A DNA stretch of 40,412 bases from Deltaproteobacteria bacterium (lineage in GTDB: Bacteria; Desulfobacterota; Dissulfuribacteria; Dissulfuribacterales; UBA3076), in the NCBI GenBank assembly GCA_027004715.1, contig JALTHG010000005.1, positions 1-40,412 of the forward strand, written 5' to 3'. Within the stretch, counting starts at the first letter, position 1. Every line of letters starts with the position of its first letter. Both the position numbers and the translations under genes were made by a program. Shown here in pieces: positions 27,145-37,429 of the stretch. The notes under the pieces are model-generated. The model made no database searches. It was not told where the DNA came from and saw only the letters and a program-made list of their open reading frames with translations.

Positions 27145-27300
27145 AGATGCCCTTTTAGTCTCCTTGAACAGGGACGTCAAGTAGATGGAAAGTCCATCTA
27201 GTGTCCTTGACAAGGTCTTATACACATGATAACGATATTGTCTGCCCTGTGAAATTTCAGGTCAGGATACTGAGGTCTGCCAATCCTCTAAAATTAGATA

Positions 27301-27373
27301 GGGCCGTTAACTCAGTTGGTAGAGTATCTGCCTTTTAAGCAGAGAGTCACTGGTTCGAGTCCAGTACGGCCTA
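27301..27373 (+). tRNA. tRNA-Lys (anticodon TTT)
   Basis: Acceptor gggccgt/acggcct, anticodon loop cttttaa, T loop ttcgagt; no encoded CCA. Confidence 0.93.
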
Positions 27374-27378
27374 TCAGT

Positions 27379-27456
27379 GTCCCCGTCGTCTAGCCAGGTC
27401 CAGGACATCGGCCTTTCACGCCGGCAACACCGGTTCAAATCCGGTCGGGGACGCCA
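27379..27456 (+). tRNA. tRNA-Glu (anticodon TTC)
   Basis: Acceptor gtccccg/cggggac, anticodon loop ctttcac, T loop ttcaaat, encoded CCA. Confidence 0.94.
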
Positions 27457-27492
27457 CATAGTGACCTCTACTGTCTAAGAAGAGCCAGCATC

Positions 27493-27669
27493 TCAAACAA
27501 ACTTCTCATTGAGAAATTCACACTCCCTTGGAGACAGGTCAAATCGCATCTCGGCCTCCTGTATGATCTCCTTGCGTCTCCTCTCTGGATTTTCCTTACA
27601 GGTCTCAGATATCCACTTTATGGCCATCCGGAGCTTCTCTCCTTTTGGTTTTAAGTCCTCTGTACTCAT
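27493..27669 (-). CDS. small conserved hypothetical protein
   Basis: MSTEDLKPKGEKLRMAIKWISETCKENPERRRKEIIQEAEMRFDLSPRECEFLNEKFV; ATG at 27669 preferred over the track TTG start. Confidence 0.6.
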   Translation of the reverse strand: MSTEDLKPKGEKLRMAIKWISETCKENPERRRKEIIQEAEMRFDLSPRECEFLNEKFV

Positions 27670-27764
27670 CTTGAATATCTCCTCTATAATATCTGGCTCC
27701 TTATAGCGCCCTCCTTCGCCCAACTTATTGAGAAATTGCTATAATAGCGCATTCTGCAGCTCTA

Positions 27765-29069
27765 TCAACCTGCCCTCAGGGTCTCAGATGGATTGACCCT
27801 GGCTGCCTGTCTGGCAGGATATATCGTGGCAAGGAAACATATCAGGATAGCAGACAGGGCAATTATGGTCACATCGCCTGGATGAAGGAGTATGGGCAGT
27901 GTATTGGTATAGTATACCTCTTTTGGTATCTTGATAAATTTATAGTGACTCAACAGGAGACAGAGACCGACCCCTCCAGAAACGCCCAATGCGGTCCCTA
28001 TCAGGCCTACTAATAATCCACTGTAGATAAAGATCCTCAGTATGGTCCTGTCTGTGGCCCCCAGGACCTTGAGAATCGCTATATCCTGAGCTTTTTCCAT
28101 AACCATCATGATGAGTGTACTTACAATATTGAAAGCGGCCACCAGGACGATCAGGGTAAGAATTATAAACATGGCCAGCTTTTCCAACTTTAAGGCAGAA
28201 AAGAGATTTCGACTCATCTTCTGCCAGTCTACGACCCAGAATGGAAATCCAAGTCTCTTCTGTATGCTCCTTGACAGCCTGTCTGTAGCATAGATATCTG
28301 AGACCTTTATCTCAAGTCCATGTACTCTGTTCCCAATCCCAAGGAGCCTTTGGGCCGACTTGATAGATATAAAGGCAAGGGAGGCATCATATTCATACAT
28401 CCCAGTGGTATCTATCCCTGTCACCAGAAAGGTGCGTATCTTTGGGAGCATACCCACAGGAGAGATGGTCCCACTGGGTAATATCACCTGGATGGCCTGC
28501 CCGACCGTGACACCCAGGTCATTGGCAAGCTCTTTCCCCAGGAGTATTGCTGGGGGTCTGGCACCACTTGGGTGCTCAAGGGCCTCAAGCCCCTTGCCCT
28601 TGATAACTTTCCCTATGTTGATGACCCTTGTCACAGAGCCAGGGTCTATACCACGGATGACTGCCCCGCTGACCCCCCTACCTGAGCTCAATAGGGCCTG
28701 GATATAGACTACAGGAGTGACTGCGGTCACTGTGGCCCGCTCCCTCTCCCCCCTTATCAGTCTCCAGAGCCTGTCCAGATGACCCCTATATGGCACACTG
28801 ACCCTGGCTATCTTCTGCTCTATAGACCTCACGTCACCAAAGGTCCCTTCATAGTTTCTGACCAGGATATGCGAATTTATTCCCAGTATCTTGGTCCGCA
28901 GGTGCGTATCAAAGCCTGTCATGACTGCAATTACCACGATCAGGGCCATTACACCCACAGCCACCCCTATTATGGATATAAAGGTGATGAGAGATATAAA
29001 GGCCTGTTTGCGCTTTGCCCTGAGATAGCGCAGGGCAATGAACCACTCAATAGACATGGCAGGCATCAA
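27765..29069 (-). CDS. lipoprotein-releasing ABC transporter permease (LolC/LolE family)
   Basis: EWFIALRYLRAKRKQAFISLITFISIIGVAVGVMALIVVIAVMTGF and C-terminal FtsX-like domain. Confidence 0.92.
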   Translation of the reverse strand: MMPAMSIEWFIALRYLRAKRKQAFISLITFISIIGVAVGVMALIVVIAVMTGFDTHLRTKILGINSHILVRNYEGTFGDVRSIEQKIARVSVPYRGHLDRLWRLIRGERERATVTAVTPVVYIQALLSSGRGVSGAVIRGIDPGSVTRVINIGKVIKGKGLEALEHPSGARPPAILLGKELANDLGVTVGQAIQVILPSGTISPVGMLPKIRTFLVTGIDTTGMYEYDASLAFISIKSAQRLLGIGNRVHGLEIKVSDIYATDRLSRSIQKRLGFPFWVVDWQKMSRNLFSALKLEKLAMFIILTLIVLVAAFNIVSTLIMMVMEKAQDIAILKVLGATDRTILRIFIYSGLLVGLIGTALGVSGGVGLCLLLSHYKFIKIPKEVYYTNTLPILLHPGDVTIIALSAILICFLATIYPARQAARVNPSETLRAG

Positions 29070-30586
29070 CTCTCAGGTCGTAACTGGGGAAATAGGATCA
29101 CGTCACGTATAGAAGGGGCATCTGTAAAGAGCATTACCAGACGGTCAATGCCTATACCTTCACCTGCAGCAGGTGGCATGCCCAGCTCCAGGGCCCTGAT
29201 ATAGTCTTTATCCAGGACCGGAGGTATCTCTTCATCATCTCCTCTGCTGGCTATCTGTTCCTCAAAACGCCGGCGCTGTTCCCTGGGGTCATTTAGTTCT
29301 GAAAAGGCATTAGCTATCTCATGACCAGCTATAAAGAGCTCAAAACGGTCTGTAAACCTGGAATCTTCCTGGCTCTTTCTGGCAAGGGGCGAGACATCAG
29401 TAGGATACCTGGTTATAAAGGTGGGCTGGATGAGTTTGGGCTCTACCAAGAGGTCGAAGAGCCTTGTCCAGAATTTGCCGATCTTTTCATTCCCCCTTAC
29501 TGGGGCATCAAGGGCCCTTAGCCTGTCTATAAGGCACTCTCTGTCGCTGAGTTCTGCCTCTGGAATATGTCCAATCTCTACCAATGCCTCTTCCAGGGTC
29601 ATACGGTACCAGGGAGGTGAGAGATTCAGTACATGGCCCTGATAGGAAAAGACTGGACCTCCCTTTATCTCATCGGCTATCATAGAGAACATCTCTTCTG
29701 TCCGTGACATCAGGTCTTTATAGGTGGCATATGCCTCATAGAACTCCAGCATAGTAAACTCGGGATTGTGTTGGACTGAGATACCTTCATTCCGAAAGTT
29801 TCGGTTGAGCTCAAAGACCCTCTCATATCCACCCACTAAAAGCCGCTTCAGATAGAGTTCAGGGGCTATCCGCAGATAGAGATCCATGTCAAGGGCATTG
29901 TGGTGTGTCTTAAATGGGCGTGCTGTCGCACCGCCGACAATGGGCTGCATCATGGGTGTCTCTACCTCTATAAAATCGCGGGAACTGAGGTATCTCCGTA
30001 GTATCTGGATGATACGAGATCGATCTCTGAAGACCTCTCTGACCTCTTTATTCATGATGAGGTCTACATAACGCTGTCTATACCTGATCTCCTTATCTCT
30101 GATCCCATGATATTTCTCAGGGAGCGGCCTCAAGGACTTGGCCACCAACCCTATGGTATCGGCAAGGAGGGTCAATTCGCCTGTCTTTGTCCTAAAAAGC
30201 CTGCCAGTGACCTTAATCAGATCACCTATATCGAATTTCTTGAAGATGATATAGGCATCTGCTCCTACCTGCTCTCTCTGCACATAGACCTGGAGCTGGC
30301 CAGTGCTATCCTGGAGATGCAGGAAGGCAGCCTTTCCAAAACGGCGCATAGTCATTATCCGGCCTGCCAGACTAAAGACATGGGATACCCTTTTTAAGGC
30401 CTCTTCCTCATAGGAATCATATATTGTATGTATCATCTCTATCTTCTCAGGCCGGCTTATGCCATTGGGATAGAGAGGCACATTGTCTCTTTCTAGTTGC
30501 TCTGCCTTCTCTCTACGCTGTCTTATGACCAGGCTCTCGCTGTCCAAACTGTCTTCTCCTTTCAATATACCTTTGAGCGAAATCAT
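29066..30586 (-). CDS. lysS: lysyl-tRNA synthetase, class II
   Basis: FRNEGISVQHNPEFTMLEFYEAY, GMPPAAGEGIGIDRLVMLFTDAPSIRDVILFP class II motifs. Confidence 0.96.
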   Translation of the reverse strand: MISLKGILKGEDSLDSESLVIRQRREKAEQLERDNVPLYPNGISRPEKIEMIHTIYDSYEEEALKRVSHVFSLAGRIMTMRRFGKAAFLHLQDSTGQLQVYVQREQVGADAYIIFKKFDIGDLIKVTGRLFRTKTGELTLLADTIGLVAKSLRPLPEKYHGIRDKEIRYRQRYVDLIMNKEVREVFRDRSRIIQILRRYLSSRDFIEVETPMMQPIVGGATARPFKTHHNALDMDLYLRIAPELYLKRLLVGGYERVFELNRNFRNEGISVQHNPEFTMLEFYEAYATYKDLMSRTEEMFSMIADEIKGGPVFSYQGHVLNLSPPWYRMTLEEALVEIGHIPEAELSDRECLIDRLRALDAPVRGNEKIGKFWTRLFDLLVEPKLIQPTFITRYPTDVSPLARKSQEDSRFTDRFELFIAGHEIANAFSELNDPREQRRRFEEQIASRGDDEEIPPVLDKDYIRALELGMPPAAGEGIGIDRLVMLFTDAPSIRDVILFPQLRPES

Positions 30587-30777
30587 TCATAGTTTACTCT
30601 TGGTATAGCGTCAAGTGAAATAAGCCGTAACCTGATAGACAGAGGACGCAGAAAGATATTTTCCGGTGAGAGGGCAGAGAGTCTCTATAATTGAGGTTAT
30701 GAATGGTTATGAAAGTACTTGCCACTATTCAACAATTTGGGATAGAATATATATATTAAAATTTATGTGAGGGATTT

Positions 30778-31080
30778 ATGGGCAAGATTGTAAGTATAAA
30801 AGATAAAAAGCGTTCTGATCGTGGACATGCCTACAGGCTTGAGAGAATAAAGGAGGAACTGATAAAATATTATAATATTGACCTGGATTATCTCATGGCC
30901 TCAGAGCCTGCCAGCAATCTTACCATCGATCAGTTCGAAGGCCTGACCGAGGGCATCTTAACTGTAATTGACGATTTTTTAGAAGAAAACCCCAAGGTCA
31001 CTCTTCACGACATCCTATACGTCCTTGAAAATGTGAAAGACATAATCAGAGAAAACACATATCCTGAAGGAGATGAATAG
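30778..31080 (+). CDS. small hypothetical protein
   Basis: 100-aa ORF, gtgaggg upstream of ATG, acidic helical C-terminus; not recognised. Confidence 0.55.
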   Translation: MGKIVSIKDKKRSDRGHAYRLERIKEELIKYYNIDLDYLMASEPASNLTIDQFEGLTEGILTVIDDFLEENPKVTLHDILYVLENVKDIIRENTYPEGDE

Positions 31081-31088
31081 AGAGGATA

Positions 31089-31150
31089 GTAACCATTCAC
31101 AGGTCCTGAAGAGGCCACTGCTGGCAGGGATGTGAGGGGTTGAGTATTAC
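31089..31150. repeat. short MITE-like element copy
   Basis: GTAACCATTCACAGG...GCCACTGCTGGCAGGGATGTGAGGGGTTGAGTATTAC; shares ends and GCCACTGCYGGC core with other copies. Confidence 0.6.
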
Positions 31151-31169
31151 CTATTTAAAGGGGATCTTT

Positions 31170-31556
31170 ATGGCAAGAGTGGTAGTAGGGGGTTCGCGGA
31201 GTATAGAGGACTATGAATTGGTCAGGGGGGTACTCAAGCAACTGTTAGTCGAGGAAGACACTGTACTGTCTGGCAATGCCCCTGGAGTTGACCGCCTGGG
31301 AGAGCGTTATGCTAAAGAGGCAGGGCTTGAGGTCAAAGTCATCCCTTCACCATGGGAAAAGCATGGACTGAAGGCCTCTATGATAAGAAATGAGCTTCTA
31401 CTGCGCTCAGCAGACCTTGTGATATGCTTTTGGGATGGAGAATCTAAGGGGACAAGGCATATGCTCGATATATCTAAAAGGGCCAAAAAGCTCCTGGCTG
31501 AGGTCCGGCCAGATGGTTATCTAAGGCTCTTTTCAAATCCCAGATACTTTAGATAA
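31170..31556 (+). CDS. SLOG/DUF2493-type nucleotide-binding protein
   Basis: MARVVVGGSRSIEDYELV, VLSGNAPGVDRLGERYA, ADLVICFWDGESKGTRHM motifs; start at 31170. Confidence 0.8.
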   Translation: MARVVVGGSRSIEDYELVRGVLKQLLVEEDTVLSGNAPGVDRLGERYAKEAGLEVKVIPSPWEKHGLKASMIRNELLLRSADLVICFWDGESKGTRHMLDISKRAKKLLAEVRPDGYLRLFSNPRYFR

Positions 31557-31570
31557 ACTTCAAGATAGAG

Positions 31571-32368
31571 ATGGGTCACTTTAGTATCGCTACCTTTAAT
31601 GCAAATTCCCTGAGGGCACGCCTTCACATAGTTATTCCCTGGCTTGAAGAGAATGCAGTAGATGTCCTCTGTATCCAGGAGACAAAGGTGCAGGACAGAG
31701 ACTTTCCAGAGAGGTCATTTAAAGAGATAGGCTATAATGTAATCTATAAGGGACAGAAGTCTTACAATGGGGTGGCAATCGCCAGTAGGCACGAGATAAA
31801 AGACCGCCTGACTGGTTTTGGTGGGCCTGATGATAGCCCAGAGGATAAGGCCAGGCTCATCCGTTGCAGAGTAAGGGACATAGCTATTGTAAACACCTAT
31901 GTCCCTCAGGGAAAGGCCCTGGAGGACCCCCATTTTCAGATCAAGCTCGGTTGGTTCAAGAGGTTAAGAGACCTGTTTAACAGGGATTATTCTCCAGACA
32001 GGCCTCTGGTCTGGTGTGGAGATCTCAATGTCGCTCCTGAAGCAAGAGATGTCTATGCACCAGATCAGTTCATGGACCATGTCTGCTTTCATATAAACAG
32101 CCGCAAGGCCCTAGAAGAGGTCAAGGCATGGGGATTTGTAGACGTATTTCGAAGACTAAATCCAGATCCAGGTCAGTACACATTTTATGATTATAGGATA
32201 CCTAATGCAGTAAAGAGGCATATGGGGTGGCGCGTAGACCATATATTTGCTACAGTTACTCTGGCTGAGAGGGCAGTAAAGGCATACATAGACCTCGCTC
32301 CAAGGTCTGCAGAGAGACCATCTGATCACACCTTTCTGGTGGCAGAATTCAAGAGGCCAGGAGACTAA
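31571..32368 (+). CDS. xthA: exodeoxyribonuclease III
   Basis: ATFNANSLRARL, LCIQETKVQD, WCGDLNVAPEARDVY, WRVDHIFAT, SDHTFLVAEF motifs. Confidence 0.93.
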   Translation: MGHFSIATFNANSLRARLHIVIPWLEENAVDVLCIQETKVQDRDFPERSFKEIGYNVIYKGQKSYNGVAIASRHEIKDRLTGFGGPDDSPEDKARLIRCRVRDIAIVNTYVPQGKALEDPHFQIKLGWFKRLRDLFNRDYSPDRPLVWCGDLNVAPEARDVYAPDQFMDHVCFHINSRKALEEVKAWGFVDVFRRLNPDPGQYTFYDYRIPNAVKRHMGWRVDHIFATVTLAERAVKAYIDLAPRSAERPSDHTFLVAEFKRPGD

Positions 32369-32398
32369 CCCCTCCTGGTACAGGCCTCATTCTTACGC

Positions 32399-32974
32399 TC
32401 AAGCCATGCCACACAACATAAATACCTCTACGCTCTCTGGCCTGGAGCTCCTTGGCTTGATTACACGGACTGACTTGAAGATTGACCTGCACCTGGCCAG
32501 AAAGGCGGGGAAGTCTTCCCCCTGAAAGACCTTACAGAAAAAGGTGCCTCCTGGTCTCAGGATCTCCTGGGTAAAAGATAGCGCACGTCCTGCAAGCCCT
32601 ATAGACCTGAAGTGATCCACATCCCTGCGCCCTGTGGTCTTTGGTGCCATGTCGCTGAGCACTACATCAAATACGAGAGAGATCTTCATGAGGTCTGAGG
32701 GCTCAAGGTCATAGACATCCCCCTGGAGGACAGAGACATTATCTGCCACGCATTCCAATCTCTGTAGATCTACTGCCACAACCAGTCCCTTAGGGCCAAC
32801 CAGCCTGGCTACATACTTTGTCCACGAGCCAGGATATGCACCGAGGTCCAGGACGGTCTGCCCAGGTCTCAGGAACCCGTACTTCTCTTGGGCCTCTTTC
32901 AGTTTATAGACCGAACGTGCAGGAAATCCCTCTTCTTTGGCCTTTTTGAAATAGTAGTCCTGGGTCTTTCTCAA
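32399..32974 (-). CDS. rlmE: 23S rRNA (uridine-2'-O-)-methyltransferase RlmE/FtsJ family
   Basis: DYYFKKAKEEGFPARSVYKLKEAQEKYGFLRPGQTVLDLGAYPGSW, VLSDMAPKTTGRRDVDH. Confidence 0.93.
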   Translation of the reverse strand: MRKTQDYYFKKAKEEGFPARSVYKLKEAQEKYGFLRPGQTVLDLGAYPGSWTKYVARLVGPKGLVVAVDLQRLECVADNVSVLQGDVYDLEPSDLMKISLVFDVVLSDMAPKTTGRRDVDHFRSIGLAGRALSFTQEILRPGGTFFCKVFQGEDFPAFLARCRSIFKSVRVIKPRSSRPESVEVFMLCGMA

Positions 32975-32977
32975 TTT

Positions 32978-34081
32978 TCAATGGCCACCGGGTCTCTTAA
33001 ACCTGTCTCTATAGATCTGCTCAATGCCCTCACGCAATCCGACCTTTTCTTTAAAGCCAAGTCTATGTAGACGACTTACATCCAGGAGCTTTCTTGGTGT
33101 GCCATCTGGCTTAGTCGCATCCCAGGCGATTCTGCCCTCAAAACCCACGATTTCTCGAACGAGTCCTGCGAGTTCCCTGATTGTCAGATCCTTACCCGTT
33201 CCGATATTGATATGGGTATTGCGTATCTCCTTGGAGTCCTTGCTGAGACCCAGGATATCTCTGAAGTCTATATGCTCCATCAGGTAGACACAGGCATCGG
33301 CCATGTCTTCAGAATACATAAATTCCCTTTTGGGAGAGCCCGTGCCCCAGAGTGTGACAGTAACGCCCTTATCTCTGCTGGAGATGCCATATCTATTCAA
33401 GATATCCAGGATGTCTCCCCTGGCAGCAGACCCATCGATCCCTTCTATTGGGTCCCTGTTCAGGTCGGCACAGATGCCCTGCCAGTTGTCTGTCTCCAGG
33501 CATCTGCCCAGATATATCTTGCGGATCAGGGCCGGCAGCACATGTGAACGTTCCAGGTCATAACGGTCTCCAGGACCAAAGAGATTGGTCGGCATTACAG
33601 AGATAAAGTTGGTGCCATACTGGATATTATAGGACTCACACATCCTCATGCCTGCAATCTTGGCAATGGCATAGGGCTCATTGGTATATTCTAGCTCGCC
33701 GGTCAAGAGATAGTCCTCTTTCATTGGCTGGGGGCATTCACGTGGATAGATACAGGAAGAGCCGAGGAAGAGCAGTTTTTTTACCCCATGGAGATAGGCC
33801 ATGTGGATGATGTTATTCTGGATCTGCAGGTTTTCATATATAAACTCGGCGCGATATCTATTATTGGCCAGGATCCCGCCTACCCTGGCGGCAGCGAGAA
33901 AGACATATTCTGGACCCTCTGATGCAAAAAAATTCTCTACTGCCTGTTGGTCCAGGAGGTCAAGTTCCCTGTGGGTACGGGTAATCAGGTTAGTATATCC
34001 CCTTTTTTTCAGGCTATGACAGATGGCAGAGCCCACGAGGCCCCTGTGACCTGCCACATATATCTTTGAATCAAGATCCAT
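32978..34081 (-). CDS. fcl: GDP-L-fucose synthase
   Basis: [52 protein letters not shown]. Confidence 0.95.
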   Translation of the reverse strand: MDLDSKIYVAGHRGLVGSAICHSLKKRGYTNLITRTHRELDLLDQQAVENFFASEGPEYVFLAAARVGGILANNRYRAEFIYENLQIQNNIIHMAYLHGVKKLLFLGSSCIYPRECPQPMKEDYLLTGELEYTNEPYAIAKIAGMRMCESYNIQYGTNFISVMPTNLFGPGDRYDLERSHVLPALIRKIYLGRCLETDNWQGICADLNRDPIEGIDGSAARGDILDILNRYGISSRDKGVTVTLWGTGSPKREFMYSEDMADACVYLMEHIDFRDILGLSKDSKEIRNTHINIGTGKDLTIRELAGLVREIVGFEGRIAWDATKPDGTPRKLLDVSRLHRLGFKEKVGLREGIEQIYRDRFKRPGGH

Positions 34082-34083
34082 AA

Positions 34084-35193
34084 TTATTCCCTGTATTCAT
34101 ATACCTTAAAGCCATTATCCCTACACAATCTGTCCCTCTTGGCCTCCTCCAGGTCCCTATGGACCATCTCCTTGACCATCTGTCTGAACGATATCTGAGG
34201 TTCCCATCCAAGTCTCTCCCTGGCCCGTGTCGGATCGCCAAGCAGGGTCTCTACCTCTGTGGGCCGGAAATAGCGTGGGTCGACCTCTACGATCTTCTGC
34301 CCTGGTCTGAGCGCTGTCCCTTCCTTCACATCCTTGACGACCCCTGTCTCTTCAATGCCCCTGCCCTGCCACTCGATCTCGATCCCAAGCTCTTCTGCAG
34401 CAGTCTCTACGAATTCCCTGACAGAATGCTGCTCACCAGTGGCAATGACAAAGTCATCAGGCTCTTCCTGCTGTAGCATGAGCCACTGCATCTTTACATA
34501 GTCCCTTGCATGTCCCCAGTCCCTTTTGGCATCCAGATTGCCCAGATAGACACAGTTCTGCAGACCCATACTGATTCGGGCCAGGGCACGGGTAATCTTT
34601 CTGGTGACAAAGGTCTCTCCTCTCACCGGGCTTTCGTGGTTGAAGAGGATGCCATTGCAGGCATAGATCCCATATGCCTCACGGTAGTTGACCGTGATCC
34701 AATAGGCAAAGAGCTTGGCGCAGGCATAGGGTGAACGTGGATAGAACCGCGTCTTTTCGCTCTGTGGCACCTCCTGGACCAGGCCAAAGAGCTCTGAGGT
34801 AGAGGCCTGGTAGAATCTGGTCTTTTGCTCCAGCCCCAGGATACGTATGGCCTCCAACAGGCGCAGGGCACCCAGGCCATCGGTCTCTGCCGTATATTCA
34901 GGCAGGTCAAAAGAGACCTTTACGTGCGACTGGGCCGCCAGGTTGTATATCTCATCCGGGCGTACCTCCTGGATAATGCGGATCAGGTTTGTGGAGTCGG
35001 TCAGGTCGCCATAGTGGAGGATAAATCGCCTGTCTGGCAGATGGGGGTCCTGATAGAGGTGGTCAATCCTGTCTGTATTAAAGCAAGATGACCGGCGCTT
35101 GATACCATGGACCTCATAGCCTTTCTCCAGCAGAAATTCAGCCAGGTACGCACCATCCTGCCCTGTAATTCCGGTAATAAGGGCCCTTTTCAT
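34084..35193 (-). CDS. gmd: GDP-mannose 4,6-dehydratase
   Basis: [57 protein letters not shown] at 35193. Confidence 0.96.
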   Translation of the reverse strand: MKRALITGITGQDGAYLAEFLLEKGYEVHGIKRRSSCFNTDRIDHLYQDPHLPDRRFILHYGDLTDSTNLIRIIQEVRPDEIYNLAAQSHVKVSFDLPEYTAETDGLGALRLLEAIRILGLEQKTRFYQASTSELFGLVQEVPQSEKTRFYPRSPYACAKLFAYWITVNYREAYGIYACNGILFNHESPVRGETFVTRKITRALARISMGLQNCVYLGNLDAKRDWGHARDYVKMQWLMLQQEEPDDFVIATGEQHSVREFVETAAEELGIEIEWQGRGIEETGVVKDVKEGTALRPGQKIVEVDPRYFRPTEVETLLGDPTRARERLGWEPQISFRQMVKEMVHRDLEEAKRDRLCRDNGFKVYEYRE

Positions 35194-35205
35194 GGTCTCC
35201 TCCAG

Positions 35206-35286
35206 GTAACGCACATCCCCTTCTGGCCAGCAGTGGCATTTTGAAGGTTTCAGTACGGATTAACAGCCAGGGATGTGAACAATTAC
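35206..35286. repeat. MITE-like element copy upstream of gmd
   Basis: GTAACGCACATCCCC...GGGATGTGAACAATTAC; reverse complement aligns with the distal half of the 21111-21240 element (ctgttaatccgYactgaRacc...atgccac). Confidence 0.7.
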
Positions 35287-35384
35287 CCTCCAAGAATTGG
35301 CTCGAAGCTGAAGGTCTTCATTAAGCCTGTTACCAATAAAGCAATAAAGGATGCTATAGTCAAGATTAACGTTCCTGAAACCCT

Positions 35385-37367
35385 TTATGGCGCGCCCAGT
35401 TCCCGGATCCTGTCTCTGAGCTCAGCGGCCTCCTCGAATCTCTGTTCTGCCGCAGCGGCCTTCATCTCTTTTTCAAGAGACTTGATATAGGCCTCCAGGT
35501 CTGCTGTATCCATAGAGTCTCTATCTAGAGTTGTGACCCTGTCTGGCCCTGGCACCTGTTCCACCTCATAGATAAGAGACAGGGCATCTCTGGTGGTCTT
35601 CTTTATGGTGACTGGAGTGATATTATGGATTCGGTTGTACTCTATCTGCAGACTGCGTCTGCGCTCTGTCTCTTCAATGGCCCGCTTCATGGATGCTGTA
35701 ACCCTGTCTGCATAGAGCAACACCAGCCCATTGGCATTTCTGGAGGCCCGCCCTGCTGTCTGTATGAGGGACCTCTCTGAACGGAGGAAGCCCTCCTTGT
35801 CTGCATCCAGGACGGCCACCAGGGATACCTCTGGGATATCCAGGCCCTCCCTCAAGAGGTTTATACCTATCAGTACGTCAAAATCTCCCTGCCTCAGGCC
35901 CTGGATCAACTGGCTCCTCTCTATGGTCTTTATATCAGAATGCAGGTATTCGACCCTGACACCCACTGAAGAGTAATAGTCTGTGAGGTCCTCTGCCAGC
36001 CTCTTTGTCAGGGTGGTAACCAGCACGCGTTCACCCCTTGCCACGATCTTTCTTATCTCTTCCAGGAGGTCATCTACCTGTGTGATGGCAGGCCTTACCT
36101 CCATCCGCGGGTCTATAAGACCTGTGGGTCTTATGAGCTGCTCAACTATCACTCCCGCGCTCTTTTCCAGCTCATAGGGGCCCGGAGTGGCAGAGATATA
36201 GATGGCCTGGCCTATGGCCTTTTCGAACTCGTCCGACCTGAGTGGCCTGTTGTCCAGGGCCGAAGGGAGCCTGAACCCAAACTCTACAAGGGTCTCTTTC
36301 CTGGAACGGTCTCCGGCATACATGCCCTTTATCTGTGGGATAGTTATATGGCTCTCATCAATAAAGGTGATAAAATCCTCTGGAAAGTAGTCTAAGAGCG
36401 TGGGAGGTGGCTCTCCTGGGAGGCGGCCTGAGAGGTGCCTTGAGTAGTTTTCGATCCCATGACAATAGCCCAGTTCCTCCAGCATCTCTATATCCAGATT
36501 GGTCCTCTGCTCAAGGCGCTGGGCCTCTACCAGGCGGTTCCTGGACTCAAAAAACAGGAGCCTCTCGTCCAGCTCTGCCTTGATGCCCAGGATGGCCCTC
36601 TCTAATACATTCCCAGTGGTCACATAGTGGCTCGAGGGATATATCACGACATCTCTCAGGTGAGCAATGACCTGTCCCCTGAGGGGATCAATGACACAGA
36701 TGTCCTCTATCTCGTCTCCAAAGAGCTCGATCCTTATGGCATGTTTTTCTTCATGGGCAGGGAAGACCTCTACTATATCTCCCCTGGCCCTGAAGGTCCC
36801 TCTATGGAAATCGATATCGTTGCGCTCATAGAGCATTGCAACCAGCCTGGCCAGGATATCTTCCCTGGACAATTCATCACCTACCCTCATATATAGCTGC
36901 ATCTCTTGATATTCTTCAGGAGAGCCCAGGCCATAGATACAGGACACGCTGGCGACAATTATTACATCTCTCCTGGTAAGCAGAGAGCGGGTGGCAGAGT
37001 GGCGGAGCCTGTCTATGAAGTCGTTGATAGATGAGTCCTTTTCAATATATGTGTCAGACTGTGGAATATAGGCCTCTGGCTGGTAGTAGTCATAATAGCT
37101 CACAAAGTATTCCACTGCATTCTCAGGGAAAAGGGCCTTGAATTCCCCAAAGAGCTGTGCGGCAAGGGTCTTGTTTGGCGCAATCACCAGTGCAGGCCTC
37201 TGTACCTGGGCAATTACATTGGCCATGGTAAAGGTCTTTCCCGATCCAGTTACCCCAAGGAGGACCTGGTGTCGAAGGCCCCTGTTAAGGCCATCGACAA
37301 GAGAGGCAATGGCCTTTGGTTGGTCTCCGCATGGAGAAAAGTCTGAGTGTATGCGAAAGCTCTCCGT
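35385..37367 (-). CDS. uvrB: excinuclease ABC subunit B, with probable non-canonical ACG start
   Basis: Body is UvrB ([49 protein letters not shown]). The track start (37226) lies after the Walker A; the frame remains open to 37367: (T)[46 protein letters not shown]. Confidence 0.9.
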   Translation of the reverse strand, partial: TESFRIHSDFSPCGDQPKAIASLVDGLNRGLRHQVLLGVTGSGKTFTMANVIAQVQRPALVIAPNKTLAAQLFGEFKALFPENAVEYFVSYYDYYQPEAYIPQSDTYIEKDSSINDFIDRLRHSATRSLLTRRDVIIVASVSCIYGLGSPEEYQEMQLYMRVGDELSREDILARLVAMLYERNDIDFHRGTFRARGDIVEVFPAHEEKHAIRIELFGDEIEDICVIDPLRGQVIAHLRDVVIYPSSHYVTTGNVLERAILGIKAELDERLLFFESRNRLVEAQRLEQRTNLDIEMLEELGYCHGIENYSRHLSGRLPGEPPPTLLDYFPEDFITFIDESHITIPQIKGMYAGDRSRKETLVEFGFRLPSALDNRPLRSDEFEKAIGQAIYISATPGPYELEKSAGVIVEQLIRPTGLIDPRMEVRPAITQVDDLLEEIRKIVARGERVLVTTLTKRLAEDLTDYYSSVGVRVEYLHSDIKTIERSQLIQGLRQGDFDVLIGINLLREGLDIPEVSLVAVLDADKEGFLRSERSLIQTAGRASRNANGLVLLYADRVTASMKRAIEETERRRSLQIEYNRIHNITPVTIKKTTRDALSLIYEVEQVPGPDRVTTLDRDSMDTADLEAYIKSLEKEMKAAAAEQRFEEAAELRDRIRELGAP

Positions 37368-37413
37368 TCACACCTCCTTATTTCGGGTGCCGGCCAGGGA
37401 TGTGAACAGTTAC
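37365..37413. repeat. short MITE-like element copy overlapping the uvrB 5' end
   Basis: CCGTTCACACC...GCCGGCCAGGGATGTGAACAGTTAC; inverted ends, right end identical in pattern to other copies. Confidence 0.6.
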
Positions 37414-37429
37414 GTGCCAGGATGGAAAG

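Noticed and set aside
30590-30720. Possible further repeat copy (GTAACCTG...GGTTATGAATGGTTATG)
   Set aside because: Only short, weak similarity to the family ends; not distinguishable from chance by eye.
35206-35286. CRISPR-like or riboswitch reading of the recurring GTGAACAATTAC motif
   Set aside because: Copies are dispersed, not regularly spaced, and lie next to unrelated genes, so a mobile/REP-type repeat fits better.
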